From: Corythucha ciliata
Taxonomy: Eukaryota; Arthropoda; Insecta; Hemiptera; Tingidae
Assembly: GCA_038030265.1 (NCBI GenBank)
Contig: CM075937.1
Span: 46,294,198 to 46,358,197, forward strand
Reading direction: 5' to 3'
DNA length: 64,000 nucleotides
Part shown: positions 23,574-36,800 of the stretch, piece by piece
Layout: the number at the start of each line of letters is the position of its first letter
Position numbering within the stretch: position 1 is the stretch's first letter
Made by a program: the position numbers and the translations under genes
The notes under the pieces: generated by a model
The model's database searches: none
Told to the model about the DNA's origin: nothing
Seen by the model: only the letters and a program-made list of their open reading frames with translations

Positions 23574-25028
23574 CTGAAAGCGTCAGAGGCGTCGTTTCCC
23601 GAGCATTTTTCAAGGGGAAACGATTAAAGTATTAGTACTCCGGTACTCTTGGACCTACAAAAGAAGAAGGGCCTACACTACAGGGTCTCTGAGGCGAAGA
23701 AATTGCATGACCAAAGCCAGTATTCGGGGGCTAAAGTGGCGTTTTACAGGCGAATATTATTATTTCTACCGCTAAATGCCGTTCACGGCTAACTGGTCGG
23801 TTTCTCGTTATTCATAATTAATGGTGAAGGGTTGTCACGTTGTCGTTACGCCTTTCCGAACAGAAAGTCATAAGTAGTTTATACAGGGAACTGACAGTTT
23901 GTAAGCCGAGTTAGACGTCTTTTCAGACGAATAGATAGACTTTCTATCTGGAGGGACAGAATTTTCAATATTGTGGTCGTACAAAGTTATACGCCTAATG
24001 GCGCATGAACCCAAGTACCTTTGGCAAAAGTGGACCAGGGGGGGGGGAAGGTCCATCAAGGGATGGGGATGGAGAAGACTGTGTTTACTCGAACAGAGTA
24101 AAGGCAATGCTCTTAATCAGCGAACTCAGACCGTCCTTGAGAGAACAGTCACTACCATAATTCCATTGGGCCTCACTCTTCCCACTTCTTGGCTATAATT
24201 AATCTTTTAAACCGGTATTTGGACGTGATATTAAAAAAACAAAAACAATCGACTCGCTGGGCTCTTAGGGGCCTCGTGTGTTCTCACCGCATATCAACAA
24301 AATCTACGACCGAGCTCCCAAGACAGCATTTTTGTCGTATTATTTACCTTAAAAGGAACGTTACATGAATTAATACCACTCTTCACGAGCATACTTTGAA
24401 CTTGGACGCATGTTCTGATAATTAATTGAAGCGTGAAACCAGACGCAATTTATCAAGTTTCTCAAGAGTAGAATAACTAGAGAGAGACATGCCTAAGACA
24501 ACAGGGCAAATAAATCAATAATTGCGTGAGTTGAAGCTTCCTAGGATAATTGCAAGAAATTAAAACATGAAACAGAGTGAAATTCACCTGGTAAAGCACT
24601 GCTAGAAACGATGCCCATTGCAAGTGCATCGATCTTCACTCTACGAAGCTGTCGAACTTGTCATGTGGTTGCACGTAATTTTTTTTCAGACCGTACATGA
24701 CGGAGTCCAGTTTATGTCATCAGGAGGTAAAACAACACAGTTGTTACGTCAAATCACTTAAAATAACTCGCGACGAACCGTTCAAATGGACATTACACTC
24801 TTCATTAAAATGATGACAGCGACGAGCGACGACATTCCCAATGTTATCAACGCTGTTTCTATGCAACAACAAACGCATTCTAACGGGGAAATTGGGTAAT
24901 GAGTTGATACACGGGCGGCCTATCGGTCTTATCGTTCCACGTTTACCACTTCATGATTTTGCCCGGCTGTAATTATGCTCGTCTAGTTCATTAAGTTCAC
25001 ATACAATTTCTTTCAATTCGAGCTAGGG
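23574..25028. other. Intergenic region upstream of MOGS
   Basis: No gene or clear repeat. The MOGS promoter should lie at its right end, but no TATA box or initiator stands out near 25,029. Confidence 0.5.
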
Positions 25029-27678
25029 ATGTCCAAAGTGAAGAGGTCTCCGAATCATGCCAAAGGTAATCGTCATGAGAAGGCTAAAACTGACAGCAAG
25101 CAACCGGCCGAGTCCAAGTCTTCTTCCACATCGATAACCGATTTGTTTTCGTTCAAAACTATTTTCGCCGTATTATGTTTGTTGGTCGCTATATTTGGCT
25201 ATAAAGGGTACTTGGAAACTAGGGTCAACACTCCTTTAGACAGTCCAAAAGTGAGTTCATTAGAGGTATTAAGGTTGACACCTTTCAAATTAACATGAAT
25301 TTTTCTCTGTGAGGTGGTCGTGAGAAGTGGACTGGCCACCCCCGAAAGATATTGGGGCACGTATCGTCCCGGCCTGTACTTCGGGCTTAAAACTCGCGAG
25401 CCCTACTCACCCGTTATGGGGCTTATGTGGTACCAGCCGCATTTGCTCCTTCGAAACGGTGAAGGACTCAGGTAGGATGATGGTCTCATGAGAAAACGGT
25501 CGTATTGAGTGATTCTTCTTCTTTATTTTTCTAGACACTGGTGCGAACAGGGTGACAATCTGGACCACTTCATTTGGACACATCACGATGGCAAATCCTT
25601 TGGAGTTCAGGATATTATCGACGGTCGGATAAGCTTGAAAACTTCAGTCGTAAAACGCTCTGGTGGATCCCACGGTGGTGACTGGACGGCGAGAATTGGA
25701 GTTTACCCGCGAGTGAGTTGAATTGTTGACTATTCCACTCAAACTGTATCACCTCTTGAGAATCGCCGTCCCCTGTTTTCAGGAAAAATCCGCGGAAAGA
25801 GGAACCGTCAACCTCATATTCTACACTGCAATCGAGCCGCAGACCAAAGGTCGCATAAGTCCCTCCTTCAACGGCGTGTTCACAGGAGTCGTCGGTGACA
25901 CTCAAGAGCTGGGGCAATTTCTCGTTCGCTATTTGAACGTTACAGGGAGCGTCGAACGGCAGTCGTATTTGAGCGTCGAGTCGAAAGGATTGCATCTGCT
26001 CAAGGAAACAATTTTGACGCAGTTGCGCGACGTAGACAGGAAAACCAGAAAACGGTCTCTGATTCTTCCCGGAGATTTGACGCGAACCAAAGAAAAGACG
26101 GTGGAGCCAAATTTCATAGCGACGCAACTTGAAGTGAAAATTCCTTTTGAATTTGACGTCGTGTATGAATCAGGAAGTTTTATCGATCGACCCAACACTT
26201 TAACGGGTCAATTTTTTACTCAGGAGCTTGACTCAAAATTGAAATCTTTCAACGAAAGATTTGAGAAGGTCTTCCGCTTGCAAGAGAAGGGATTCAACGA
26301 AGAAAAAGTGAATTTCGCTAAATCAGTGTTCAGTAGTCTCATCGGAGGTGTTGGCTATTTTTACGGTGCATCCAAAGTACAATCAGATCACACCACAACG
26401 CCTGTGCCTTACTGGAAAGCCCCACTTTACACGGCCGTTCCTTCAAGGACTGTCTTCCCAAGGGGTTTCGCCTGGGACGAGGGATTCCACGGTCTTCTTC
26501 TGGCTAGCTGGGATCTCGACATTGAGCTCGACGTCATGGGTCACTGGTTTGACCTTATTAACGTCGAAGGTTGGATTCCCAGAGAACAGATTTTAGACAA
26601 GGAGGCGCTTGCCCGAGTGCCGGATGAGTTCGTCATTCAGAAAAATTCAAACGCGAATCCGCCGACTTTTTTCCTTACCCTACGACATATCATGCACAAC
26701 TACGCGGAGAAACTCACTGAGGAGGATCGTCTTGGAACTCTGGAAAGATTGTACCCAAGACTGGTCGTTTGGTTCGACTGGTTCAACACCACTCAAGCAG
26801 GGCCGATTCCAGGAAGCTACAGATGGCGCGGCAGGGATCCGAACGCTATAAAAGAGCTCAACCCTAAAACGCTCACTTCCGGATTAGACGACTATCCAAG
26901 AGCTTCTCATCCAACAGAAGATGAGCGTCATCTTGATCTTCGCTGCTGGATCATGTTGGGCGCGGCCACACTTGCTGAACTGGCTAAAATTTTAAACAAA
27001 GACGGTCGTAAATACGCCGAGACGTACACTCGACTGTCCGATCAAAGACTACTCGACGATCTTCACTGGTCCGAGGAGAAACAACGCTACGTCGACTACG
27101 GTCTTCATACGGACGACGTCACTCTTAAAAGGCCGCCCCTGCCGCCGCACCAACCGCCCGGACAGGTTAAACAGGATAAAATCCGCGTTGTTCTCACCGA
27201 GCCAACACTTCGTCTTGTCGACACCACGTTTGGCTACAATAGCCTTTTCCCCCTAATAGCCCTCACTTTCCCGTCGAATTCACCCCGTCTGAGTCGTCTT
27301 TTAACCGACCTTCGTAACCCGGACTTCCTTTGGACTGACTACGGTATCCGATCCTTATCGAAACAGTCTCCCCTGTATGAACAGTGGAACACCGAACATG
27401 ATCCACCTTACTGGAGATGTAATATTTGGATAAATATCAATTATTTAGTGTTGAAATCTCTCAACTACTACAGTAAACTCGAAGGTCCCTACCGAGAGCA
27501 AGCTGCCAACTTGTACACGGAGCTGAGGAGAAACATTATCAACAATGTATTCAACCAGTACAAAAACTCGGGCTTTCTTTGGGAAAACTACGACAGCAAA
27601 ACCGGAGTGGGGAAATTTTCGAAATCATTCACCGGTTGGACTGCTCTAGTAGTAATGATCATGGCAGAAATTTACTGA
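25029..27678 (+). CDS. MOGS: Mannosyl-oligosaccharide glucosidase (ER glucosidase I, GH63)
   Basis: Removes the terminal alpha-1,2-linked glucose from the Glc3Man9GlcNAc2 glycan just after its transfer to nascent proteins in the ER. Four coding exons with GT-AG introns and matching phases: 25,029-25,250, 25,314-25,471, 25,535-25,712, 25,783-27,678, giving 817 residues (human about 837). Residues 1-43 are a basic cytosolic tail, 44-59 ([16 protein letters not shown]) a type II membrane anchor; the lumenal part begins [15 protein letters not shown], the N-terminal GH63 domain, followed by HGGDW. The catalytic barrel carries the family blocks [24 protein letters not shown] and [18 protein letters not shown]. 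The start is the first ATG before the anchor. The 1.9-kb last exon is uninterrupted, so the gene looks intact. It converges on MMS19. Confidence 0.96.
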
Positions 27679-27869
27679 AAGACTGAATTGTGATTTCAAT
27701 GGTAATCTGCCAAAAAAAAAAAAAAAAAAACTGATCTCAAATTAGAAATATTGTGATTTAAATTTTTTTTAAAAAATGCTATTTCTAAAATGCCGGCCCA
27801 GAAGATCAACCACTCTCCTTCCTCCCTGCACATCCCTCAAACGTATGAAATATACGGTTAACACCGAAA
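27679..27869. terminator. Convergent 3' interval of MOGS and MMS19
   Basis: Only 191 bp separate the two stop codons. It holds an A19-type run near 27,712-27,730 and a stretch rich in A and T around 27,750-27,780. No canonical AATAAA was seen right after MOGS, so polyadenylation sites are not assigned; the 3' UTRs probably overlap. Confidence 0.5.
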
Positions 27870-30800
27870 TTAATCGTCCGTCGAACCCACGAGAAACCAT
27901 CTCGTAACGGCTTTAACCGCTTTTTGCCTTACCAGCCGTTTTTTATCGTCTAAATATTTTTGTATTTCGCCGATTACCTGAAAGAGATAAAATATTTTCG
28001 GATACCGTATTTTTTTCATTTCAAAAGCGGACTAATTCTGCGGAAGTTCAAGCGGGTGGGTGGTAGGCTTTTTGAAGCGGATAAGGAGTGTTTTTAGGAG
28101 TGGAAAAAACACTGCCCTTGTCACAGAGTATTGAAGTCATTTAGCCCACGAAAATTAGTGCCTTTGACCGTTTTCACACTTGAGATTCTGGTATCCGATT
28201 CCCGTATCGAGGATACTAAAAATACACTAGTCAAGGGGCTCCTTCATACTTAGATTCCGGAATCGCATACTTTTAGTATCCCATACCGGAATCTTAAGTG
28301 TTAATGAACGCGTTTGCCGTATTGTATTTTTAGTATCCTCGATTCGGGAATCGGATACCGAAATCTCAAGTGTGAAAGCGCCCTTTAAGCGGCCAGAACT
28401 GGAGTGACAAGAGAGCTTAAGAACAGGTTGCCTCGAGAATCGTTGTTTTCCCCGCCCCACCACCTAGTTAAATAGATTTACTTGAATGATCCGTCGATCA
28501 TAATGTAAATTTAGTCCCATTAAAGGTTTCGGTCGAACAAAACACAGTTCAACGACAAGCCCTAAAGGTTGGGCATTAGTGCTCAGAAATTGAATATTTG
28601 GATGTGCAACTGAAATTTCAGCTTTCCCCCTTCACCAAGCTTACTGATCGGTTGTAAATTCTGAGCTCGGAAACTCACTAGGTCCGGTAACTGTAGGTAA
28701 AAGACTATACAAAAGACCAATTGGCTTCTAAAAATCGGACCTATGTTTTTCCGCACCAGCTGTAGGCGCATACCATTCTCAAGTGGAATAAAAGGAGTGG
28801 TTGTAGCTCTCACTTTGTAAAGCATACAACTGATTGGTACAGGAATCGGAAAGCAGGTTCGTATGCATTTAAAGTTTAAAAAATAAGAACTCACCTTGGG
28901 TCTGTAGGGGAGGATTTTGCTTTCTTCGAATTTTCCGCATTGACAGAGGCATTCCAAAGCTTTCATTTTAACGTCCTTCAAATACAACACCATTAATAAA
29001 GATAATCGTCTACTAATTAGCCCAATCGGCAATTAACACACCATGCTTTCCGAGCTAAGGCATTTAATGCTTTGATTGATGAAAGTATCAGCGTGACTTT
29101 CAAACACTTTTTCGCCGGAAGATATCAATTCTATTAAAACGTCTAGAACTTGAGACACGACCTTTTTATTGTCACACTCGGCGCATAATATAATGACTTT
29201 CATGAGCTAGGAACAAAAAGTATAAGAATATGACAAAAATGGAGAAGAAATAAAGGAAATAGCCACCTGTTGAATATCAGATATGATGATGTTTCTGGGC
29301 ATGGAAGACAGGACGTAACAAAAAGTTAAGTAGACGGCGGAATTGCTCTCCTCAGGCACGATGTCTTTAACAATTTGCTTGACAGCCTCGTAGATTTTTT
29401 GTTTGTACAAGATCCTGAAAAAATACCAAAAATAAAAAATGAAATGAGTTTGATATTAACTCAAGAATCCGTCTATTGAGCTCGGCATGGATGGGCGGGG
29501 GGACATTCCCTGGTGGCTGGCTTGTTATGCATAAACGTCGAACATTTGCTTCCCACCCCCTCCACAACACACAACTGATGCGCGTCATGTTGGCATGGTT
29601 CGGAATATTGATGGGGTCGCCAGCCAAACCTACGATCCCATGGACAAAAAAAATACGGATCTCCCGACTCCTACCTTTTAACCTCCGCGGGACCACGGTG
29701 TTCCCCGTATTCATGCCAAAGATTACGCGGAACAATAAACTGGAGGGTCGCCTAACAGACAAATTCGGCCCGGTAGGCCTCATACTCTTCCCTGTTACAG
29801 GGGGTCCAGGGGGTGGGGAGGGGTACAAAAAATGGGGATCATGAAAAAAATCTTTGTACCTGCAAGAGCAGAAGTTTTTAACATTCAATTCCTCGGTTTG
29901 CTCTAGTAATAATTTGAACGCTGAAGATGCTTCAAACTTTAAATCATCGTCCTTTAGCAGTGTTATCAACTAATGAAAAGAGTTGTTAGGTACGAACGTA
30001 CACAAATAAAATATTAGAAAATGACTCACTTTGGCCAAACAATAGTCTCCCTTCCGATGCCCCCGTAAAAGTAAACTTTTTGTTATCCAGCTCAACAGTT
30101 CAACGGACTTGACTGTAAGAGCCCGTTCAATATTCGACAACATTTCGTCCAGACTCTCCTCGAGTTCCGACTCGGGAGATTTGTTCACCATTGAGGCCAA
30201 CAGAAACGACGCGGATATTCGCACTTGGTCATCGCCGTCATTCAACGAAAATTCGGTTAATTGGGTCAAAATGAGCCGACGATTACGGACGTTGACGCGT
30301 GGCATGAGTGGCACCAGGCAGCCTTTCAGTAGTAGCACGTGGGTTTTTGTTAGAGAACCGTCAACGGGGAATGCGCCGAGACTTCTGGAAATTAGTTCGT
30401 CTTGCTGGCTGGAAATCGAGAAGAGTGGGTTACACGGTTATCATTCGATTTTTTTTTTAAATACCTTTCGGGCATGATTCGTATCACAGACTCAAATATT
30501 TTAACAACGTTCTCTAAATCGGACTTATTTTCGCTATAACTGGACGAACGCAAGTAGTGATGCAGCAACCGGTCAACTATTTTGCAATCGACTCCGAGTG
30601 TGCGTAAAATAACTTCCTCGGAAGTCGATTCGCAGAAATCCCTGCAAAAGGTTCACGTTCAGAGAGAAGAAAAAGCTGAAATAAGTCGTGTAAAAATAAA
30701 ACCTCAAACATGTAAGGGCCACGCTCGAACATGACGGACTTTCGGTCGCCGTGATCAGGCCGATAATTTTGTCCGAACAGAACGGTATCATAGGGACGAC

Positions 30801-33800
30801 GTTACAGCACCAACAGAAGACTTCGACTTTTCTTTTTATGTCATCTCTCGCCTCGGCGCCGGCTATTGTGATTTGGTTGAGAAGACCTTTTTTGACTTCT
30901 TCTGTGTTTCTCGCCGCTAATTTTTGAACGAGGGACGAGCAACAAATCCTATATGGAAGGGGAGGGAACGTGACAGCGTGAATTCGGCGGTAGAGTTGAC
31001 GAGAAATCACGATTGTTCTACCTGTTGGGCGAACTCTCATCCACTACGAGAAATTTCAAAATTTGCGAGTAGACTATTCCTCGAATTTCTATGGACATCA
31101 CAGGTAGAATCACTTCTAAATTGACGAGGGCTCCCTGTCGGCACGTCGAATCATGAAGTAGACTCGTAAGGGTTTCAGGTACGCGGTCGAGGATAATTTT
31201 CGCATCGCCTAGGGGAAACAAACAGGATTGAAGTAAGACGGAGCTGGAATGATAAATAATAGTAACAATAACGATAAATGACAATAATTAAACAAATAAC
31301 GTGCCTTTTTTCCAACAGTCAAACCGAACCGAACTCTTCAAAAATGGGGTGAGTGCAGATAGAACAATGACTTGACCGTGTTTCCCTTCTAAAAGGGACA
31401 GCAACTGAGGAACTACCTTTTATAAAACAAGAAAGGAGTCATTATTCTGGTTCAAATAAAATGAATAGACATGATTATTTCTTACTTTGCTAACAATATA
31501 TTCACAGCTTCCGTTAGAAGCCATTGATATGGAGCCCAGTAGGGTAGCGCTCGGAAGAAAAAGGCTTAAAGTAGGATCACGCAAGAAATTAAACGCACCT
31601 AAGCATTGTACCAGCACGTTAAAATAATAAAAAGTTGGTTAGTCACGAATATGAATCCTTTACTTGACGTGATATCATCCAAAAGCTGTTTCAACGTATT
31701 AGCTTGCTCCTTACTGACGGGCGATAGCGCATATTTTCGTACCAACGTCTCCAGGACTATAACAGCCATACTAGCGACTTCTGGATCACTGATGGGCAGC
31801 AAGAACCTTCTGAGAGCGGCCCAAATATCAGCGGTATGTTTATTAACGTCGTCTAAATGCCACGTTGGTAACCCCTTGACCTATAAACAGTTGGCAAGCA
31901 TCAAGATTGTCATTCCCACACACAAACGACAAAATGGGTGTATTAAAGTTTTAACCAACCAACAGATTCAGCGAGTCGACTTGAGCCACTTTCAGCCCAC
32001 TATCAAGTTTTTCCATGATCATCGGCAAGGCGAAAGGGCCGAAATCAGGTGCAGCCGAAAGGCACTGCTCAAGACCACGAGCTAGGTCATTTCTCGTGAT
32101 TTCCGAGTTACTCTTCTATTTTACCTCATAATTAGGACCAATCCGATAACGCTGATTATTTTCTCTATTTAACACTTACTTCGGTGAAATCAACAGGGAA
32201 ATAGCACTCTAACACGTTAAATGCATCCTCAACCAAGTGATTGAGCGGAAATGAAGACAACAACTCTGGGAGAAAGTCAAATAGGAAAACTAAATTTCGC
32301 GGGTCTCCTTCGGATTCCATGGCTGATATAACCGTGAAGACATAGTCATTTGACTTCTTTTTCAGCTCTAAAATAAATCGCAACAATTGAAAAATAAACG
32401 AGAGAGAGAGAGGATAGCGGAATTACTAAACTCACAAACCTTTTTCCCCACATATCATAAGCTGATGTAGAATTTTGTAAAAATAAAATCTGCTTTGTCT
32501 ACCTTCTGACTGACACGTAATTTCTTGATTTAATTTGCCTAGAATCTCCAGAGTTAATTGCTCGGGATACTCCGTCATTGAAATCTGCGGGAGAAGAAAT
32601 TGTCAAAACACATGCACAAAATAGCATACAAAACGAAAGACTAACTGTAGCCAATAAGCCGTTTAACGACGCAGTTTTCATCGAATAATGGTCCTGAAGA
32701 CGGTCCATAAAAAAGGCTACAAGAACTCTAATTTCATTCTCAGTCAGGCTGTCTTTGGGTAGTGACTCTAGAACGTCAGACAGGAAACAAACGCCGTCGG
32801 CACGGGTCTCTTCATTTTTATCCGTGAGACGAGGCCCGAGAAGTTCAACGAGTCGCAGTAACGTCAGTTGCCCGCGACTTATTTCTGGATGAGGAGGAAA
32901 ACAACACAAATTTAAACAAAAACATGTACGTCACCATAGTTCGTGTGTCCAAAATGAAGTTAATATTCAAAGGTTAAAGGGTGCGGACAGCTTTTTTTTG
33001 CAGACAAAAGTGCAGACCGCGAAATACCAAACCCGCATAACATCTCTGGACTGCCGGTCGCGTTTGACTCGTTTTAGAATCAACCTGAAGCTTAATAACT
33101 TGGAATTTAAAATATCAGACACTTGAAGTTAGTTCCTGACTGATGGGGAGGAGGGGATGTTAGAAAAGCCTCAACGCACGCGGACAGTTCGCTAGGCCGC
33201 TTTGGAGTGGAGAAAATCTACCATAACCCAACGACAAGGAAAAAGGTCATGTTCGGCCACTTAGGCGAAAATTTCAAAAATGCACGAAATAGCTTGTCTC
33301 CGGGTTTTACGATACGGGGAATTCGAAAATCGAAACTGATTTGAACGGGCTCCACCTGTGATGCCACTGTTTTACGTTAGGCTGCCCCCTCCTGGCACGA
33401 TGGCTGGAGACACCCTCAATCGGCAACGGAAATGAGCGACTTCATCACATCAAGAAATAAAATGAAAAAGTTGAAAGTTGCAATCATAGCAGCTAACGTC
33501 AGTATGGCTGTAGCGTTTACAGTCGCTTTGCTTTGAAGCGATATGTTGACTGTCAACTACCTACCTTCTTAAAGGTGGAAATGCCCAATTTAGCCACTTT
33601 ACGCAAAGATGCGCAATTTCAAGCCAAAGTATCATCATTGTTACGATAATTGTAGTGATAAGTTTTAATCGGTACGCTATTAGCGTAAAACCGACATTTA
33701 TGTTTCGATTAAAAGGAAAAAAGAGGAAAACTTGACTGAAAAATAAGCATAAAAAACAACGATAAATTACATATATAAATTGCGATTCAATTTACACCAT

Positions 33801-36800
33801 GACCTCGAAATTCCAAGGGAAATTGGTGAAAACTTATCGGAAAGCGTCACTCAGGGAAAAAAAAAACTGCGGATGTGACAACTCATTCCATTTGCATATC
33901 TGACAGAGCGATTGGAGTAACTCAATGTAAAGTAAATGTTTCACCGTACCACAACGCATTCAGAGGTGGCTCGTTGAGACGTAACGCAAAAACACGTTCG
34001 AAAAAGTTCGAGCGAGAGACAAAAAAATGTTTCACCTCGCTCCAGGTTCGGCCAAATCGGGGTAAGATTCGACTAGTGCTGTGCGTAATTTTGAAACTCC
34101 ACAAGATTTTACACGTTTTTCGAATGCAATCAGGTACTGTCTGACGTTGATTAGTTTTTTAAAAGGTCAGATTGGAGCAGGGATGTTCGCTATGGGGGAC
34201 GCTTACAGGAATGCAGGTCTGGTTTTGGGCAGCGTTTTAACGATTTTTCTTGGAGTAATATGTACATATGGATACCATCTCATTGTAAGTAACTCAAATT
34301 CGTGTAACACTAACAATCCCACTGTTAAAATTGGACTCATGCAGGTTAACAGTGCGATTGAAGTGAAAGCCAGGAAGAAACTCACTCAGGAGCCGTCATT
34401 TCCTGAAGTCGTGGAAATTAGTTTTCAAACCGGGCCTGAAGCCTTTAGAAGATGGTCTTCAACCGTAAGGTTACAGAATTGGCAGCTATTTAGAATATCC
34501 TTCGCTTATCTTTATATTATGTGTGTCTATTTCAATCCAGAAGGACTGTCAAAACCTTTATTGTCATGACGCAAATTGGATTCTGTTCCGTTTACTTTTT
34601 GTTTGTTGCACAGTCCGCCCAAATGGTATGTTTCTACTTGTACACGAATCATCAGATTTTAAGCCGTAAAATATTCATCAGATATCGCAAAAGAATGGCG
34701 TGAACATGGATGTTCGCGTCTTCATAGCTATAGTGTTCCCTATAGTGGTAGCTTCGTCCATGATTCGAACTATAAAACTATTGACGCCGCTATCGTTCAC
34801 GTCGAACATCCTCTTGATCGTCGGGGTAATTTTAACGGTCGCAATTTCAGCCATAAACCTTCCTTCAATAAGCGAGAGACGGTTAATATCGCCAGCGTCT
34901 AGATGGCCCCTTTTTGTCGCTACAACGATATATACTTTTGAAGGGATAAGCCTGGTGAGAACAACGCTTAAAAATACGTCGAGGAGTTAATACTTTATCT
35001 TGTGTTCACCCAGGTAATTCCAATCCGAAGTGAAATGAAAGATTCAAGTAAATTTGACAAACCACTCGGTGTACTCAACGTAACAATGGCAATTACCGTC
35101 ATCATTATTTTGGGCGTAGGATCTATCGGGTACTTGAAGTATGGTGACAACGTTAAAGGAAGTTTGACTTTAAACCTTCCGGATAACGCGTAAGATGTAC
35201 AATAAGTCATATTTCTCCGCGAAAAATGAAATAAATAACGAAAGGGACAGTATTTCAGAATCGGTCCAAATTCTGGTAGCCATCGGCGTCTTGTTCACGT
35301 ACCCCATTCAGTTTTTCGTTGCATCCGACATGACATGGAAAGAAATCAAGGATTTCAAAGGAGCGAGCAAAAACCCCAATATGACATTTGCCGCACTGAA
35401 AATCGCGTTAGTTTTCTTAACAGGCAAGTCACACCTCTACCGGGCGTACTGACTGTAAACATAATCATTTCAACCCCGCAGCATGCCTAGCAGCTATTGT
35501 CCCTCATTTGAATCTTTTCATATCTCTCATTGGAGCTGCATGTAGTACGAGTCTAGCTTTTATTTTTCCTCCCTTGTGCGATATTGCTCTCAGAAGCACA
35601 CAGCAGGACTCTAAAAACAAGACGCACAGTGAAACAATGAGGTAAGTTCAAAACTTCTCAGATGTTACTAGTAAGTGATCATTCAAAATAACAGGTACGC
35701 AATGGACTCGTTACTGCTTCTCGTTGGCATAATTGGATTCTCCCTTGGCTCTTACTACAGCCTGGCAGAAATAATTGCTGCGTTCGAGACAGGAGAAGAC
35801 TGAGAACTTGGTATAGCAGTAACGATAATTATCTAAATGAGGAATGTGGGGTTTATGATTCCAACTAAATTTGTAAAGATTCAAACCCTGAAATAACTGC
35901 AAATATACCGACATACGACATCGAATAACCTCTTGGCATCTTCCAAATATGCGATATGTGTCTGCAAGATTATGTCAACTGAGAAAGAAGAGCTGCTCGA
36001 CGGAATTCGTTGGAAAAGTGACAGAGGAGAGTGAAACATTCATGCCGTAACATTTTTTTTGTTTAGACAATGTGCGTGTTTAGGCCTGTTAGCTTGTCGT
36101 TCAGAGTTCGCTTAAGTAGACGATAATGTTCCGCACTACCAAATTAACGCTTAATGAGCAACTCCGAGGACCAGTGTGAAACAGTTAGGAATGACAAACG
36201 AAGAGGCCTTTTGTGATGGAAATATAAAATGTTGAATTGAATTTTACTGGAATTCCTATTTCTTAATTTCTAAACCAGCAGCCCTTTTTAACTCACTCCA
36301 AATCCCTTCAAGAACAGGGAGCGATCTACAGCTATTTTCTGGTAGGTGGGGACTGTGGAGAATGATGACGATGATGATGCCACGAGAGGTTGTAGTCCGC
36401 TGACAGTGTCTTGGACCTCCCTAATCGACGGCTGGACTACCTAATACCACGAAAATTGGAAGAGGGACACCTTCGGAGTCCGGAAGACCGTCCGAGCCCT
36501 TCAGAAAAAAACCGTCGCGTCGATGATGCAATAAGAGGGACAAGAATTCCAAGGTTTTAGTATTCAGTAGTCCAGCCGTCGATTAGGGAGGTCCAAGACA
36601 CTGTCAGCGGACTACAACCTCTCCGAGGCTCTGCTCAGACGGCAATCACGACCAGTAGCGTCGACACTATATCCATGGTGTAGCAGCCGCTATACTCCTC
36701 TAGGGGGTGGGTGGTCCGTGATCGAGGAGGAGATAAATAACATTGAAGTGAAAAGGAGGAAGATACGGGTTGTCAAAAACGAAGAAGGAAGGGTGGGGGA

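Noticed and set aside
25615..26198. Minus-strand frames of 89-170 codons opposite MOGS
   Set aside because: Antisense shadows of the conserved MOGS exons.
29476..29844. 122-codon plus-strand frame within an MMS19 intron
   Set aside because: No domain; glycine- and proline-rich chance frame in a GC-richer intron.
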